From an uncultured Mycoplasma sp. (lineage in GTDB: Bacteria > Bacillota_I > Bacilli_A > RF39 > UBA660), in contig CAMMXG010000008.1 of the NCBI GenBank assembly GCA_946500895.1, forward strand, positions 1 to 52,465: a stretch of 52,465 nt of DNA. The letters are read 5' to 3'. The notes beneath the pieces were generated by a model. The model saw only the letters and a list, made by a program, of their open reading frames with translations, ran no database searches and had not been told where the DNA came from. The number at the start of each line of letters is the position of its first letter. Positions within the stretch are counted from its first letter, which is position 1. Below, piece by piece: positions 31,653 through 40,180 of this stretch. Position numbers and translations under genes: made by a program.

Positions 31653-33645
31653 AATTACACAAAACCATACCTATAAAAAGACAAACGCTAGAAAATAAAA
31701 TAGTATACAAAAATTCGTTTACTCCTGTTTTAGGAACTTCAATTTTTAAGCGATTCGTAATTTTAAAATTACTTAAAACATTATTTTGAATGTTGGCTTC
31801 CATAAAACCATCTAATAATTCATAATTGGAAGGAGCATTTAATTCTTTAATATAGTAGATTCCTTCTAAAAGATTAGAAATTGTAATCATTCCCTTCTCA
31901 TCCGTTTCGTACTCTCCAATTAACTGTTTATCCTGATCATAAAGGCCAAACAAAACTCCCTGTAATGGTTTTAAACTATCATAATCTAACTTTTCTATTT
32001 GAAGCACACCATTTTGTTGCTGATTAAATACTTCTAACTCAATTTTTTCTTCACCTAAAATAACAAAAGATATCTTCTCTTCCAAAATTTGATATCCTTC
32101 TGGAGCTTCTACTTCTATTAATTCATAGTTTCCATATGGTATATTATCAATCGATAATATTCCTTCCTGAGTTTTAAAAACTTCATTCCCATCTACAGTA
32201 AAGTACTCATTTATATCAGTATTAAGTATTTTAAAGAAAGCTTCCCCATCAATGAGTTCTTTACTATCCACATCTTTCTTTTGAATTAATAAAGAACCAA
32301 CAATTTGTGGATTTTTAATAATCAAATTAGAAAAAGTATCTTCATTTACAATTAGAGTGATATCTTCTGCTAAATGATATCCTTCTGTAGAAGTAACTTG
32401 TTTTAATGTGTATTTGCCATAAGGTAATACTAAAGAAAATTTGCCATATTCATTTGTTTCAAATTCTGTATATAAATGATTATTTTTATCATACACCTGA
32501 AATTTAGCATTTTTTTCTAACTCTAAATTACCATCTATATCTTCTAGATATTTTTCTATTACAATTTCTTTTTTGATTAAAGGATCTGTCGTTTCTATCA
32601 CAACATCATCCTGAATCACTTCAAAATAAATCTTTTCATGATTAATTTCATACCCATAAGGTGCTTCTATTTCTTGTAAATAATATTTTCCTAAATGAAT
32701 TTCATCTAAATAAGCAATTCCTTCTTCATTAGTGACAATGGTCTGATAATGAGTACCATCTTCATAATAAATTCCATATTTAGCTCCTTTTAAAGAAAGA
32801 AACGAATTTTCTTTTCCTTTTTTGATTAAAGTTAAATTAGGAAAATCTACATTAAATTCAATTCTTTCATAACTTCTATCAATAATCCCTTTTGTCATAA
32901 CTATTTGACTAGAAGGACTATAAAATATTTTAGGTTTATTCATTTTATCTAATTGCCGATTAAAACCAACGTATTGATATCCCGGATGAGAAAAAGTAAT
33001 CGTAATTTTATTACCATCTCTTTTTACATCAACATTACCATAATCCATCTCAAATTCATCTAAAATTCCATACTCATCTACAAAAGTTAAAGTATCTCCA
33101 AGTTCTACATCAATAATATCCGTTTCTTCTAAAAAAGAAGGCATTAAATTATGATGATCTACATCTAATTGAATAGCATTTATTTCTTCTTTTAATAAAT
33201 CTATTTTCTTATTATTACTATCAACAAAATAAATTTCTCCAGTATCTTCAAGTAAATACGCCCATATCATAAACTGAGTCGCTGCATACCATTTAATATC
33301 AGTTCGATCTTGGTAACCATAACCATAATAAGCAATAGTCCGGAGATTATTCCAATCTTCATCTGTAATACCTAAATCTTCTGGTATCATATCTAAATAT
33401 TGATAAGCCGTAAAATTCCCATTTTTTAAAACCACTCCCGGTTCAATACAATAAACATGCTCACCAGTATCACGATTGATAATCTCATACATACTTTTAT
33501 ATTTTTCTACACTTGGTGTTTTTAAATAAAGTCTTATATTTGGAATAGCATCCCCCAAATAAATATAATTTTCTTCGGCAAAAACTGTATGATTTGCTAC
33601 TATAAAAACAAATAAGCATAATAATAATTTTAATATTTTTTTCAT
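31636..33645 (-). CDS. Sortase-anchored adhesin with thioester and four Cna-B repeats
   Basis: Cell-wall protein of 669 residues. Signal peptide 1-23 (LLLCLFVFIVANHTVFAE). Residues 30-250 are a thioester (TQXA) domain: Cys in VYCIEPG and Gln in ATQFMIWAY, the pair that forms the internal thioester able to react with host amines. Then four SpaA/Cna-B beta domains (about 270-350, 360-440, 450-540, 545-630), each starting with a Lys strand (LTLIKKG, IVIEKY, LLIQKK, LQIEKL) and ending with an E-containing strand (LQEIEAP, LIEVEAP, IKELNAP; the second repeat LKQVTS lacks the acid), so three may have isopeptide bonds. Anchor: VPKTG, a helix and a short tail. Confidence 0.85.
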   Translation of the reverse strand: MKKILKLLLCLFVFIVANHTVFAEENYIYLGDAIPNIRLYLKTPSVEKYKSMYEIINRDTGEHVYCIEPGVVLKNGNFTAYQYLDMIPEDLGITDEDWNNLRTIAYYGYGYQDRTDIKWYAATQFMIWAYLLEDTGEIYFVDSNNKKIDLLKEEINAIQLDVDHHNLMPSFLEETDIIDVELGDTLTFVDEYGILDEFEMDYGNVDVKRDGNKITITFSHPGYQYVGFNRQLDKMNKPKIFYSPSSQIVMTKGIIDRSYERIEFNVDFPNLTLIKKGKENSFLSLKGAKYGIYYEDGTHYQTIVTNEEGIAYLDEIHLGKYYLQEIEAPYGYEINHEKIYFEVIQDDVVIETTDPLIKKEIVIEKYLEDIDGNLELEKNAKFQVYDKNNHLYTEFETNEYGKFSLVLPYGKYTLKQVTSTEGYHLAEDITLIVNEDTFSNLIIKNPQIVGSLLIQKKDVDSKELIDGEAFFKILNTDINEYFTVDGNEVFKTQEGILSIDNIPYGNYELIEVEAPEGYQILEEKISFVILGEEKIELEVFNQQQNGVLQIEKLDYDSLKPLQGVLFGLYDQDKQLIGEYETDEKGMITISNLLEGIYYIKELNAPSNYELLDGFMEANIQNNVLSNFKITNRLKIEVPKTGVNEFLYTILFSSVCLFIGMVLCNYDQNN

Positions 33646-33673
33646 CTTAATCCTTTTCTAGATCAAAAGAAAA

Positions 33674-33720
33674 ACTCGTAAAAATACCCCTTATCCTAGA
33701 AATAAGAATTCTTTACGAGT
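33674..33720 (-). terminator. Terminator of uvrC-rnfC-rnfD
   Basis: ACTCGTAAA/TTTACGAGT, 9 bp, with a longer partly paired loop, followed by TTTTCTTTT on the minus strand. Confidence 0.75.
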
Positions 33721-33746
33721 GAATAAAACTACTATAGCATAAAACT

Positions 33747-34628
33747 TTATACTTGTAAACGTTTTTTATAAGCAATTTTATCAAAAGTAAGAAAAAAGAA
33801 ACTAAAAAACAAGATAGCAATATAAGGAGCCTCATAAATCGGTACAAACAAAGATAATATAGCAGTTAACAAACCAATTATAATTCCATATATAATTTTT
33901 CCAGTCTTTGTGCACGGAGTAACATACAAATCAGTTCCAACAAAAACAAAAGCAAAATAAGCCGAACCATTCAATATATTTTCTAAATAAACATTATTTT
34001 TAGTTATTAAGAACAAAAGAAATAAAATAATTAAAAAGCTAATGCTAGACATAATCGGAATCATTCTTTTATAAAACTTATTAAAACTTAAAATAAGAAA
34101 GGCAATTAAACAGAAAAATAAACTATTACTGGCAAGTCCTCCTACTCCATATCCTATAAGAATATCAAAAGTATTGTAATTAAAAGCATGAATTTTTTCT
34201 GCTACATTCATATAGGAATAACTATTAAAAAGCAAAGCCAAAATTAATAAAATTCTTGTAAAAGCAAGAAGATTAAACTCTTTTTTCTTCTTTAAAAAAC
34301 CAGCTATAAATAATGATACAAATAAAACAATCGGATAAATAAGCATATTCGTATTAATAGAAGTAGTACAAGCTAAAATTAAGGCATATAAAATAGTTTC
34401 CCATTTATCACTTTTATTAATATATGCGATTAAAAAGCCAACTATAATACTTATCCCACAAAAATAAAAAGGAATAAACATATCAATAAAAGAAATAAGT
34501 TCGTTTTGATATAATAAAATACCATTCTTATAAAAACTAAATAAAAGAAGTGGAATAAGAGCTATAAAATATGCTTTTACTAAGCTATTTTTATCTTTAT
34601 CATAATGTAAATAAGCAAGTTTATTCAT
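33747..34628 (-). CDS. RnfD/NqrB-like membrane protein
   Basis: Protein of 293 residues with about nine membrane helices. The segment FVGTDLYVTPCTKTGKIIYG matches the RnfD/NqrB signature around FMATDxxTSPxT. In RnfD the covalent FMN sits on the Thr of an SGAT motif; the equivalent glycine-rich stretch here reads GYGVGGLASNS without a Thr, so the flavin may be absent. The start overlaps rnfC by 8 nt. RnfA, B, E and G are not next to it. It may be part of a partial electron-transfer or ion-pumping system, or have a different role. Confidence 0.7.
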   Translation of the reverse strand: MNKLAYLHYDKDKNSLVKAYFIALIPLLLFSFYKNGILLYQNELISFIDMFIPFYFCGISIIVGFLIAYINKSDKWETILYALILACTTSINTNMLIYPIVLFVSLFIAGFLKKKKEFNLLAFTRILLILALLFNSYSYMNVAEKIHAFNYNTFDILIGYGVGGLASNSLFFCLIAFLILSFNKFYKRMIPIMSSISFLIILFLLFLITKNNVYLENILNGSAYFAFVFVGTDLYVTPCTKTGKIIYGIIIGLLTAILSLFVPIYEAPYIAILFFSFFFLTFDKIAYKKRLQV

Positions 34629-35739
34629 GGCTATCTCCTTTCAAATAAGTATTAAAATTAATATATACAGGACATATATATGAACATAAACCACAATTTA
34701 TACATTCTTTTCTTATTTGTTCTGCATATTTTGGATTTTTAAATAAAATTGGATCTAAATGCGCTGGGCAAATATCACTACACAAACCACAACGAATGCA
34801 TTCACTTTCTTTTTTCTCTTCTCTTTTTTTCATAATAATTAGACTATTTAGATTAGGTGTTACTACAAAAGAACCTACATTAATTGTCTCTCCCTGCATG
34901 AGTCCATTAGCAAAATAAAGAACATTCTCTTCTGTAATTTCTACCACATCTTTGACAACCAAAGAAAGGAGTGCGCCAATTTTTGCTTGAACAACCACCG
35001 GATTTTTTACGGCATCCCCACTAATCGTAATTAACACGTCACTTTTACTTCTACCCCTTTTAAGATGGTTATAAATATCATAAAACTGACTTGCAGGTAC
35101 AACAAGGGTTTCTTCTTCTGCTAAGCCAAGATAAGAAGTTAAAAAAGAAGGTTTTCCTAGTAAATACAAATCAGGAACTATCTTCAAAATAATATTTGGA
35201 TACATTCCGAGATCACTCATAAGCTTACTGACATTCTCACTACTGCTAGCTTTCAAACACACATAAATATTTTGGATAGAATATAAACTTGTAATTTCAT
35301 CTAATAATTCCAAAAAAACATCATAGTACAAAAACAAATAAAAATTTTCGGTAGAAACATAAACTTCATCATCAATAGCATTTAAAACCAAATTTTTCTT
35401 TCCTTGTAAATCTAGAACACTCAAAACACTTTCTTTATTGAGTTTCCTTTTTCTTCCTGCTTCTTTCCTATTTCTTTCTTCAAAATCATTAGCAATTTCT
35501 AGATAATAATCTGCATCCTGAAGCGAATTTAATTTTTTTAAACCACTCACTACACCTGAAACAGGACTAAGCATACCCGTAATAACTTCATCGCCTATTT
35601 TAACAAAATCATTTTTATGAACTAGAATTGTATTGTTTTTTAAAACAGGAAGATAAACATAATCTGGCTTTAAGAAACTTTCTAGCTTGCTCGAAACCAA
35701 AATATTTTCATCTTTTTTAAGCTCGATTAACTTCTGCAT
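34621..35739 (-). CDS. RnfC-like iron-sulphur protein
   Basis: Protein of 372 residues. An N-terminal barrel-sandwich part (residues 30-80, PVLKNNTILVHKNDFVKIGDEVI) and a C-terminal pair of 4Fe-4S clusters, C-I-R-C-G-L-C-S-D-I-C-P and C-I-N-C-G-L-C-S-Y-I-C-P, show the RnfC layout. The NADH/FMN glycine motif GGAGFPTH of normal RnfC is not found, and the following NGxECEPY equivalent reads NAIDDEVYVS. So it is a short RnfC that may carry electrons but not oxidise NADH. It starts 5 nt after uvrC; ATG 35739 is favoured by the AGGTGAT spacing. Confidence 0.75.
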   Translation of the reverse strand: MQKLIELKKDENILVSSKLESFLKPDYVYLPVLKNNTILVHKNDFVKIGDEVITGMLSPVSGVVSGLKKLNSLQDADYYLEIANDFEERNRKEAGRKRKLNKESVLSVLDLQGKKNLVLNAIDDEVYVSTENFYLFLYYDVFLELLDEITSLYSIQNIYVCLKASSSENVSKLMSDLGMYPNIILKIVPDLYLLGKPSFLTSYLGLAEEETLVVPASQFYDIYNHLKRGRSKSDVLITISGDAVKNPVVVQAKIGALLSLVVKDVVEITEENVLYFANGLMQGETINVGSFVVTPNLNSLIIMKKREEKKESECIRCGLCSDICPAHLDPILFKNPKYAEQIRKECINCGLCSYICPVYINFNTYLKGDSHE

Positions 35740-35747
35740 CATATCAC

Positions 35748-37529
35748 CTACTTACTTGTCTTTTCCTCATCTTTTTCTTTTAAATATTCTTGTAATCGAA
35801 TCGCGGTTGCTTCGGGAATAATTCGACTTAACTCTTCAATAGTAGCATTCTTAATTTTTGTCACACTACCAAATTCTTTAATAAGAGCTTTCTTTCTTTT
35901 CGCCCCAATTCCCTCAATATTATCTAAAATACTTCCAATCGCACCTTTACTTCGAATCGCTCTATGATAACTAATCGTATATCTATGCACTTCATCTTGC
36001 ATTCTTGTTAAATAATGAAAGACACTACTCGTTTTATCAAGAGGAATAGTACGATAACCTAAAGAATCAATTAAATCATTTGTTCTATGCTTATCATTTT
36101 TTCTTAGGCCACATACTCTGATATCAAGATTTAAGCTCTGTAATATTTCTAGACATGCATTAATTTGATTAATACCACCATCGACAATAATTAAATCAGG
36201 TAACTCTGTTTTATCTACTAAAGCCCGGTAATATCTTCTGTAAATAACTTCTTGCATCGTATGATAATCATCATTTTTATCTAAGCTAATTTTATATTTC
36301 CGATATTCCTTTTTAGCAGGACGTCCATTCTTAAATACGACCATACAACTAACAGTAAAAGAACCAAAAAGATTCGAGTTATCAAATAAATCGATACGGT
36401 CTAATTTCTTTAAACCAAGCAAATCCCTTAATTCATCATTCGCTTTCTCAGTTTTCTCTTCATCACGAACGATAATTTCAAGTTCATTTTCCAAATTAAT
36501 TTGCGCATTTTTCGAAGCCATATCAACTAAATTCTTTTTCTTTCCCTTTTGAGGAACAACAAAACCAGTATTAATAATTTCACTTAAAACACTAGTATTT
36601 ACATCACTAGTACATAACACTTCTTTAGGAACTTCATGTTTACTATAAAAATTCATGAGATAAGTATCTAATTCATCCTGATAATCACTAACAACCGGAA
36701 AAATATCAGTATGTCCTCCAACCATTCTTCCATTTCTAAGAAATAATATTTGCACACTCAGATAACCTTTATTAAAGAAATAGCCAACAACATCACGATT
36801 CACATAATCATGTAATTCCATTTTCTGTTTATCTAAGATAATACTAATATAATTAAGTTCTTTTTTTAGTTCTAAAGCCATTTCAAAATTTAGTTGTTCA
36901 CTGTACATATTAATTTTTTCTAGAATTTTATTCTTTAAAACATCAGCATTACCTCTTAAAAAACTCAAAATCTCTGTTTCCATTTGTTCTAATTTCTCTT
37001 GATCAACCTTTTTCTCACAATATCCTAAACACTCGCCAATATGATAATATAGACATACTTTCTTAGGCATAACATCACATTTTTTTAAGGGATATAAACG
37101 ATTAATTAGAGCAACAATTTTTCTGGCTGCATAAGCATTAGGATATGGCCCAAAAAGCATTTTTTTATCTTTCTTGCGAATATTTAAATAACGAGAAACC
37201 TGAAGTTTAGGATAAGGTTTACTAATATATTCAATATAAGGATAACTCTTATCATCTTTAAGTAAAATATTATATTTTGGATCATATTGTTTAATTAAAT
37301 TAAATTCTAAAAGAAATGCTTCTAATTCACTACTAGCAACAATATAGGAAAAATCTGCTATTTCACTAACCATCTTTGCTGTCTTACCTGTTTGAGGACG
37401 ATTAAAATATGAATTGACACGCTTATGTAAATCTTTTGCTTTTCCAACATAAATAATAACCCCATCACTATTTCTCATTTGATAAGAACCAGGTAAATGA
37501 GGAATGAGTTTAAGTTTTTCTTTCAGCAT
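35748..37529 (-). CDS. uvrC: Excinuclease ABC subunit C
   Basis: Nucleotide-excision-repair nuclease of 593 residues, which cuts on both sides of a lesion with UvrB. Parts: GIY-YIG domain (LPGSYQMRNSDGVIIYVGKAKDLHKRV) at 10-90, a Cys-bearing region (CLYYHIGECLGYC), UVR domain near 200, the RNase H-like endonuclease (DLFDNSNLFGSFTV ... IIVDGG) and HhH pair near 545 (IEGIGAKRKKALIKEFG). The track's GTG lies inside AGGTGAT; ATG 37529 is 4 nt after it. It shares a palindromic promoter region with the divergent yigZ-like gene. Confidence 0.95.
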   Translation of the reverse strand: MLKEKLKLIPHLPGSYQMRNSDGVIIYVGKAKDLHKRVNSYFNRPQTGKTAKMVSEIADFSYIVASSELEAFLLEFNLIKQYDPKYNILLKDDKSYPYIEYISKPYPKLQVSRYLNIRKKDKKMLFGPYPNAYAARKIVALINRLYPLKKCDVMPKKVCLYYHIGECLGYCEKKVDQEKLEQMETEILSFLRGNADVLKNKILEKINMYSEQLNFEMALELKKELNYISIILDKQKMELHDYVNRDVVGYFFNKGYLSVQILFLRNGRMVGGHTDIFPVVSDYQDELDTYLMNFYSKHEVPKEVLCTSDVNTSVLSEIINTGFVVPQKGKKKNLVDMASKNAQINLENELEIIVRDEEKTEKANDELRDLLGLKKLDRIDLFDNSNLFGSFTVSCMVVFKNGRPAKKEYRKYKISLDKNDDYHTMQEVIYRRYYRALVDKTELPDLIIVDGGINQINACLEILQSLNLDIRVCGLRKNDKHRTNDLIDSLGYRTIPLDKTSSVFHYLTRMQDEVHRYTISYHRAIRSKGAIGSILDNIEGIGAKRKKALIKEFGSVTKIKNATIEELSRIIPEATAIRLQEYLKEKDEEKTSK

Positions 37530-37545
37530 TTCAATCACCTACTTC

Positions 37546-37578
37546 TTTTATTATACTACATTTTTTAGTATAATAAAA
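37546..37578. promoter_or_regulatory. Palindromic divergent promoter pair (uvrC / yigZ-like)
   Basis: TAGTATAATAAAA occurs on both strands as a perfect 13-bp inverted repeat with a 7-bp centre. Each arm is a -10 (TATAAT) pointing away from the centre, one toward uvrC and one toward the YigZ-like gene. As neither gene reads through the other, promotion rather than termination explains it. Confidence 0.65.
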
Positions 37579-37590
37579 TCAGGTGTTGTT

Positions 37591-37944
37591 ATGAAATTAT
37601 TAAATACATGTACATTAGAAATTAAAAAATCCAAATTTATTGGCTACTACTTTGAAGTAGATAACACAAACGAAGTAAAAGAAGTATTAGAAAACTTAAA
37701 AAAAGAACATAAAAAAGCAAAACATATTCCTTATGCTTACAAAATTGATAATGAAATAAAAAAATCAGATGATAAAGAACCATCTGGAACTAGTGGTATG
37801 CCCATTTTAAACATCATTGAAAAAAACAATCTAAATCACACTCTAATTGCCGCAGTACGATACTTTGGTGGTATTAAACTTGGTGCCGGTGGATTAATTA
37901 GAGCATACTCTAATACTGCTAAAGAAGTAATTAAAACAAATTAA
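37591..37944 (+). CDS. YigZ/IMPACT-family protein, short form
   Basis: Protein of 117 residues containing only the N-terminal UPF0029 domain: LEIKKSKFIGYYFEV, HKKAKHIPYAY, DDKEPSGTSGMPIL and AAVRYFGGIKLGAGGLIRAYSNTAKE. Usual bacterial YigZ proteins have about 200 residues and a C-terminal ferredoxin-like DUF1949 domain, absent here without any frameshift remnant downstream. The function of the family is uncertain. ATG 37591 is preferred because AGGTG lies 6 nt before it; the track's extra 29 residues cross the promoter. Confidence 0.85.
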   Translation: MKLLNTCTLEIKKSKFIGYYFEVDNTNEVKEVLENLKKEHKKAKHIPYAYKIDNEIKKSDDKEPSGTSGMPILNIIEKNNLNHTLIAAVRYFGGIKLGAGGLIRAYSNTAKEVIKTN

Positions 37945-38095
37945 TATTTTCTAATATTATACTATTATTGTTATTATTATTTTGATTATCATCTTCATTT
38001 ACAGTTCTAGTATAAACCCCAATAATAGCAGCAGTACCAATAGTAACCCCTAAAAACAAAATAATCAAAATAATTAACTTTTCATAAAATCTCAT
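37931..38095 (-). CDS. Small 54-residue membrane protein
   Basis: Not in the ORF track. ATG 38095 is preceded by AGGAGAG with a 6-nt gap. Residues 7-27 are one hydrophobic helix (LIILIILFLGVTIGTAAIIGV) after a short basic start, followed by an Asn-rich tail (DDNQNNNNNN). TTGTTT-17-TATACT lies upstream as a promoter. The 3' end overlaps the YigZ-like gene by 14 nt on the other strand. Function unknown. Confidence 0.65.
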   Translation of the reverse strand: MRFYEKLIILIILFLGVTIGTAAIIGVYTRTVNEDDNQNNNNNNSIILENINLF

Positions 38096-38162
38096 ATTTA
38101 TCTCTCCTACTATATATAAGTATACCTAAAATTAACTATTTAAACAATAGTTTTTTTATTTA

Positions 38163-38198
38163 AATTAAAAGAACGAAGTAAGCACTAAACTTCATTCT
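38163..38198 (-). terminator. Terminator of paralogue 3
   Basis: GAAUGAAGU pairs with ACUUCGUUC (9 bp, one G-U) on the minus strand; TTTTAATTT follows. Confidence 0.75.
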
Positions 38199-38211
38199 AA
38201 TGTAATGATAA

Positions 38212-38250
38212 CTTGCCCATAGGTTAAAGGAAAAAAGCGCTATAGGCAAG
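38212..38250 (-). other. Conserved stem-loop after paralogue 3
   Basis: CTTGCCTATAG pairs with CTATGGGCAAG (11 bp, one G-U) around a loop with CTTTTTTCCTTTA, on the minus strand 6 nt past the stop codon. The same stem and loop follow paralogue 1. It lies about 85 bp beyond the GC-rich patch of the gene. Confidence 0.65.
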
Positions 38251-38255
38251 ATAGA

Positions 38256-39971
38256 TTATGTTGCAACTACGTAAGGATTATCAGCTGTTCCATTTCCACT
38301 TATTTGTACATCAGCCTTCAGATTTATTACTGGACGCACACCACACGTGCCTGCCGCGCCGACGTCGCGGAGCTTGCCATTCGAATCCGCAATGGACACC
38401 CAAGCAAAACTGTTCGCATTAAAGAGATGCGGAGACATGGTCCAATAGTTTTGGTTTGTATATAGGTAATAACTTGTGTTAGTTGTGTTAAATACTCCTC
38501 CCGCATATGCTACTTCATCGGCTGTGATTAATCCTATTGGATATTGTAATGCTTTATTTCCTTTTTTACTTGCTCCTACTGTGAACAAATCACTACTATT
38601 TGTGCATTTGAAGCTTGGACTTTTATTTATATATAGTCTATTATATGCTGCATATGTAGTATATTTTGTTCCTAATCCTGTTCCATTATATGGTGTTCTA
38701 TCATTACAGAATCCTGCATTTATATCTATATCATCTGCATAACTTGCCAGATTATTTTGATACCATGTATTTAATGCTGTAAGTATGGTACTATTTGTTC
38801 CAGTCCCATGTGCATTTCCGCTGGTATATTTAAATCCTACGTACATATTATCATTATCCGAACTATTGAATGCACTGGTACTGGATAACTGTGTTCCACT
38901 GCCTGTGGTTGTTGTACTTGTTCCATTATAGATTAATCTTATCGTTCCATCTCCATTAATTCGTATTATCCGCCAATAAAATCCTGCCCATTTTACCCAG
39001 TTATCACTCGGGTTTCCGGCAAAATAGTATGTTGTTCCATCATCATCCTCTGCTTGGTATATTGTTCCTGTGGTGTTGGTTGTTAGGGTGGTACTAAAAT
39101 CATCCCTTGTTAAAATATTTTTATTAGCTAATATTATTTCTGCTACTGTTGGTAGCTTAATTTCTAATGGATTTGAACATATTGTTTTACTGGTTCCATT
39201 TAGTTTTGTACATACCATTTGATTATTTTCATTGCCTTGTAATTCTACTATGTAACTATTATTTTGTATTGATGCTGTTGTATTTGGTGTACATATATTG
39301 TCTGTTGTTACACAATATGTTGCACTTGTTACATTGTTTGTTAAGTTTGATGTTAGTGTTTTATCGTTTAATTCAAATGTTGCTTCTAGATTATCTACTA
39401 CTTGAATATCTGGATTTGCTACTACATTTATTTTTGATTGATATACTTTATTTGCTGCCACTTCTACTGTGGCATCATAATCTAACCATAGTTTTAAATG
39501 ATATGTTTTTGTTTCACTTGATTTTAGTGTTCCTGTATATAAGTTATATGCTTCATATGCATTAGCTACTTCTGGTGTTACACTGCTATTATCACTTAGG
39601 ATAGATATTACATTTCCTACTGTATCACTTGATAGCGATACTTTGATATAATCTGCACTAAGTGAATTAGCTTGTTTGTTTAAACTTTCTAAATTAATTT
39701 GATAATTTGCATCAGTATTACAAGTATTTGTTATAGTAAAATCGTAACTTGTTCCATCTAATCCTTCTATATCTGTGATAGGATAAATATTAGATAAACT
39801 AATAGATGCTGATGCATCAGTGAGTGATATATTTAAACAACCACTAGTGAATGTATTTGCTGTCTCCTGACTTCCACCAGTTGAGAAAAACGCAAATGTT
39901 ATTCCTATTACTCCTATTAAAACAACTACAATTCCCCCAACTAATAATGATATTTTAGCACTTTTTTTCAT
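38256..39971 (-). CDS. SipW-type exported protein with C-terminal lectin-like domain (paralogue 3)
   Basis: Protein of 571 residues. Residues 1-30 are a SipW-type signal (lysine start, GGIVVVLIGVIGITFAFFS). Residues 32-190 are the TasA-like domain, almost the same as in paralogue 1 (ETANTFTSGCLNISLTD). A Thr-rich region with cysteines follows, then the lectin-like domain from NWVKWAGFYWRIIRINGDG to CGVRPVINLKADV. Near the end, residues about 510-545 (SPHLFNANSFAWVSIADSNGKLRDVGAAG) are encoded by DNA far richer in G+C than the rest. The ATG follows AAAGGAAG. Promoter and leader are shared with paralogue 2. Probably a surface protein with a variable binding face. Confidence 0.72.
   Translation of the reverse strand: MKKSAKISLLVGGIVVVLIGVIGITFAFFSTGGSQETANTFTSGCLNISLTDASASISLSNIYPITDIEGLDGTSYDFTITNTCNTDANYQINLESLNKQANSLSADYIKVSLSSDTVGNVISILSDNSSVTPEVANAYEAYNLYTGTLKSSETKTYHLKLWLDYDATVEVAANKVYQSKINVVANPDIQVVDNLEATFELNDKTLTSNLTNNVTSATYCVTTDNICTPNTTASIQNNSYIVELQGNENNQMVCTKLNGTSKTICSNPLEIKLPTVAEIILANKNILTRDDFSTTLTTNTTGTIYQAEDDDGTTYYFAGNPSDNWVKWAGFYWRIIRINGDGTIRLIYNGTSTTTTGSGTQLSSTSAFNSSDNDNMYVGFKYTSGNAHGTGTNSTILTALNTWYQNNLASYADDIDINAGFCNDRTPYNGTGLGTKYTTYAAYNRLYINKSPSFKCTNSSDLFTVGASKKGNKALQYPIGLITADEVAYAGGVFNTTNTSYYLYTNQNYWTMSPHLFNANSFAWVSIADSNGKLRDVGAAGTCGVRPVINLKADVQISGNGTADNPYVVAT
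38335..38440 (-). other. GC-rich, adenine-poor patch in the lectin-like domain (candidate variable region)
   Basis: Positions 38341-38400 contain 40 G+C of 60, against about 30% in the flanks, and the coding strand has only about 16 A per 100 from 38331 to 38430. The reading frame is intact. The patch lies between YWTMSP and GVRPVINL, the same place where the other paralogues differ most. Adenine-directed mutagenesis by a retroelement would cause this. No reverse transcriptase or template repeat is in the window. Confidence 0.55.
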
Positions 39972-40027
39972 AATAATCTTCCTTTACTCCAACTATTCTA
40001 TAATAAATAAAACATTTTTTCATTAGC

Positions 40028-40047
40028 TTCGACAAAACTTGTCAAAA
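40028..40047. promoter_or_regulatory. Inverted pair of Spo0A-box-like sites in the paralogue 3 leader
   Basis: Identical in all 20 bases to the site before paralogue 2 (TTCGACAAA then TTGTCAAAA). TTGACA within it lies 17 bp from TGAAAA and may be a second -35. Confidence 0.5.
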
Positions 40048-40090
40048 CTTCCTATCATATAGTCCATAGTTATATTTTACCTACAATATT

Positions 40091-40119
40091 AATATACATT
40101 ATCACTAAGTAAAAGTCAA
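40091..40119 (-). promoter_or_regulatory. SigA promoter of paralogue 3
   Basis: TTGACT, 17 bp and TATATT on the minus strand, the same as before paralogue 2. The leader would be about 113 nt. Confidence 0.7.
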
Positions 40120-40154
40120 TCATTTTATGTTATTTTACAGTATTAAGATACAAT

Positions 40155-40180
40155 AAAAAATCAGAGATAAATTTCTCTGA
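40155..40180 (-). terminator. Terminator of the ruvA-queA operon
   Basis: TCAGAGA/TCTCTGA, 6-nt loop and TTTTTT on the minus strand, right after queA. Confidence 0.85.

Noticed and set aside
39167-39565. 132-codon plus-strand ORF, Leu/Tyr-rich
   Set aside because: It is the shadow of paralogue 3 on the other strand, has no ribosome site and an unnatural composition.
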